In this document: one piece after another, positions 62,422 through 64,000 of the stretch | Numbering within the stretch: the first letter of the stretch is position 1 | Layout of the letters: every line of letters begins with the position of its first letter | From: Bdellovibrionota bacterium | Lineage (GTDB): Bacteria > Bdellovibrionota > UBA1018 > CAUJDS01 | Reading direction: 5' to 3' | Length of the DNA stretch: 64,000 bases | NCBI GenBank assembly: GCA_963169695.1 | Contig: CAUJDS010000082.1 | Location: forward strand, 40,775-104,774 | Translations under genes and position numbers: made by a program | The notes under the pieces: generated by a model | What the model saw: the letters and a program-made list of their open reading frames with translations, nothing else | What the model was told of the DNA's origin: nothing | Database searches by the model: none

Positions 62422-63556
62422 GACCCGATCTCATTTTTTTCGATGGCGACCCACAAAATTTGATGGGTACGTCTTGTCGGAACTCCTCGGTCCACTTGCA
62501 GGGAGCTTCTTCTTTTTTAGTTTCGTTTTCTTGATGTTCCAGGCCCTTCGGCTTGCTGAGTTCCTCATCGTTCACGCCATTCCCTTCCTAACTGTCATGA
62601 AGTTGGTGGCCCTTTTAACGATCTCTTTTATACCCCAAGCACTTCCGCTCGCTTTTTTGATTTCAACCTTTGTGAGCTTTGGAAGGCTATCCTCTGATTC
62701 TGAACTGGTAGCGATCAAAGCCTCAGGCGTAAGTGTTTGGCGAATGAGCGTAGCAGTCATAGCCGCTGCACTTGTCGTGTGCTGTCTCACGTTGTTTTCT
62801 AATATGCAGATCGTTCCTATGGGACTGCGTAACTTCAAATCCACTTTGCTGAAGCTGAGCAGTACCCGTGTTTCAAGTTCCATCAAGCCAGGAACCTTTA
62901 CAGAAGGATTCTTTGATCTCCTCGTTTATACTGACTCCATCGATAATAAGGCCAATACCCTCAATCATGTGTTCATTTATGATGAACGCGAGCCAGAAAA
63001 TCCAATGGTGATCACCGCCCGAAAAGGCGGAATCATACCTTTAAAAGTGGAAACGGAACTTGGATCCGCCTCGATCTTAAAACTCAAGACTGGAAATATT
63101 CATCGTGTAGAGCCGGAAGGTGAGAGCTATCAGAAGATTGATTTCGATGAGTACCGCCTTTATTTGAGTTTTGAAGAAACCCACAATGGCTTTTTTGTTA
63201 AGCCCAAAATGCTTCGCCACAGCGAATTGAAGGCTGGAATCTTGGACGCTAAAATACGAAAAGACGATAGCCAACTTCGGAGTCTCAGCACTGAACTTTG
63301 GAACCGATATGCCATTGCGCTAAGCCCACTCATTTTTGCTTTTTTAGGGATTGGGTACGGGACGGTTCGAACTCGCTCCGTAAAAAGTAGCGCCGCGCTT
63401 ATTTCCTTTTTGGTGATTGCGGGCTATTGGTCGCTCCAGCTTCTCTCCACTTCACTGTCCCTTAGCGGCTCCTTGCCTCCCGCCCTTGCAGCTCAGTTGC
63501 CCAATTTTGCCGTCCTATTGGCCTCACTGTTTGGCATGAAAAAGGCGAGCTGGTAG
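62411..63556 (+). CDS. LptF/LptG-family permease
   Basis: A 381-residue inner-membrane protein with six TM helices arranged three plus three around a periplasmic jellyroll-like domain (about 140-285). The N-terminal DGYVLSELLGPLAGSFFFFSFVFLMFQALRL and the KPGTFTEGFFDLLVYTDSI-type stretch are typical of YjgP/YjgQ (LptF/LptG). It extracts LPS from the inner membrane with LptB. LptF versus LptG cannot be told here, and the partner is outside the window. Confidence 0.88.
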   Translation: MHTRTRSHFFRWRPTKFDGYVLSELLGPLAGSFFFFSFVFLMFQALRLAEFLIVHAIPFLTVMKLVALLTISFIPQALPLAFLISTFVSFGRLSSDSELVAIKASGVSVWRMSVAVIAAALVVCCLTLFSNMQIVPMGLRNFKSTLLKLSSTRVSSSIKPGTFTEGFFDLLVYTDSIDNKANTLNHVFIYDEREPENPMVITARKGGIIPLKVETELGSASILKLKTGNIHRVEPEGESYQKIDFDEYRLYLSFEETHNGFFVKPKMLRHSELKAGILDAKIRKDDSQLRSLSTELWNRYAIALSPLIFAFLGIGYGTVRTRSVKSSAALISFLVIAGYWSLQLLSTSLSLSGSLPPALAAQLPNFAVLLASLFGMKKASW

Positions 63557-63655
63557 CTTTCTTCAATATCGATGATGGATTAATTTCCCTTGATTTAGGT
63601 ACTATTTTTCATCCTTCGTCAAAAGTCCGTCGAAATACGCTGGTAATTGGGGACT

Positions 63656-63764
63656 TGTGGATAACTTCGCAGATTAGGCAACATTTCCTGCGAAATTTGA
63701 AACTTAAACCTTAAATTTCAATAAGTTATATCTGGTGGATAACTCGAGGTAAGCTGGTGGATAA
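63656..63764 (+). promoter_or_regulatory. Cluster of three DnaA-box-like motifs
   Basis: TGTGGATAA (63656-63664) is an exact DnaA box (TTATCCACA on the minus strand). GGTGGATAA at 63734-63742 and 63756-63764 each differ from it by one base. All point the same way; the last two lie 22 bp apart inside a repeated CTGGTGGATAACTC unit. AT-rich DNA surrounds them. This may be a DnaA-regulated site or part of a replication origin. Confidence 0.55.
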
Positions 63765-63788
63765 CTCTATTTCCTGAGTTAATTTGTT

Positions 63789-64000
63789 TTAATTCTCTGC
63801 GCTAGGCTCAGGTTCTGCCTCGGGTAGCGCGGAATACCCCTTAAAGAAGGGTTCGGAATTGCCACCGTCGGCCTTGTGTTCCGGAAACTCCAACCACTGG
63901 TTTCCATCAGATGCTACCAAAGCCTTTAGGGAGTTGAGAGGTTTGTACTCGCTATTCTGAGGTCGGATGAGAAAACTATCAGCATGGGCGGATTGAACTT
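63789..64000 (-). CDS. C-terminal part of an unidentified protein, runs off the window
   Basis: A minus-strand frame open from the window edge to TAA 63789. The visible 70 residues contain SFLIRPQNSEYKPLNSL, KALVASDGNQWLEF and PFFKGYSALPEAEPEP, then an acidic tail. No family is recognised. The end is convergent with the LptF/G gene, with the DnaA-box cluster in between. Confidence 0.55.
   Translation of the reverse strand, partial: VQSAHADSFLIRPQNSEYKPLNSLKALVASDGNQWLEFPEHKADGGNSEPFFKGYSALPEAEPEPSAEN

Noticed and set aside
63577..63790. Definite chromosomal origin
   Set aside because: Three motifs alone, without dnaA or dnaN genes or a skew analysis, are not enough.

Overview
The window is a contiguous chromosomal segment of a Gram-negative bacterium with moderate GC content. 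It carries LolA, an LptF/G-type LPS-export permease, the LPS heptose phosphatase GmhB, and many lipoprotein and Sec signal peptides. An AglR/AglS (TolQ/TolR)-type operon with an AgmX/PglI-like C-terminal domain, an alpha2-type glycyl-tRNA synthetase and a PPDK fit a Bdellovibrionota/Myxococcota-like lineage. This placement is inferred from gene content only. I saw no insertion sequence, CRISPR array, tRNA or rRNA.

Layout. (1) 1-2.7 kb, minus strand: the 5' part of a copper-type P1B ATPase and an MltD-like lytic transglycosylase. (2) 2.8-8.4 kb, plus strand: a tightly overlapping envelope-motor operon (barrel-like protein, secreted helical/TPR-like proteins, TonB-like AgmX protein, TolQ/AglR, TolR/AglS). 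(3) 8.4-33.3 kb, plus strand: the highlight, a contractile injection system (CIS) locus. It has two sheath homologues, a tube plus two tube-like proteins, a DUF4255/Pvc16-like terminator, a gp27-like hub, gp25, a J-type wedge, a gpI-like wedge, a gp5/VgrG-like spike and a Pvc15-like AAA+ ATPase. Unlike free extracellular CISs, it also encodes apparent envelope-anchoring parts: an FHA protein, an FHA-TM-vWA-TM-FHA protein, an outer-membrane lipoprotein, and an 828-residue protein whose predicted layout resembles TssM (no sequence similarity claimed). Inside the operon sits a four-gene module (Ycf46-like AAA+, DUF1257/Ycf35, DUF2997, PflX-like radical SAM) that suggests a cofactor- or modification-dependent step.

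(4) 33.4-39.7 kb, plus strand: a GT87-like membrane glycosyltransferase, a large secreted protein, transketolase, a lipoprotein, and a tiny Lys/Arg-rich peptide gene followed by a bidirectional terminator. (5) 39.7-61 kb, mostly minus strand: housekeeping genes (pyrD, rsgA, recO, gmhB, an MFS exporter, a thioredoxin-fold-like protein, queG, rimO, lolA, smc, ppdK, glyS, a cNMP-binding protein, trmL, asnS, pepA). Between ppdK and smc is a small promoter/leader-peptide/terminator unit. (6) 61-64 kb: a WcaJ-type sugar-phosphate transferase, an LptF/G permease, a cluster of three DnaA-box-like motifs, and the end of an unidentified gene.

Working model (inference): the sheath, tube, hub and spike form a contractile machine on a baseplate held at the cell envelope by the FHA/vWA, lipoprotein and multi-TM proteins. 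The AAA+ proteins handle assembly or recycling. The first sheath homologue begins 2 bp after the TolR-like gene, which places it at the end of the proton-driven motor operon.
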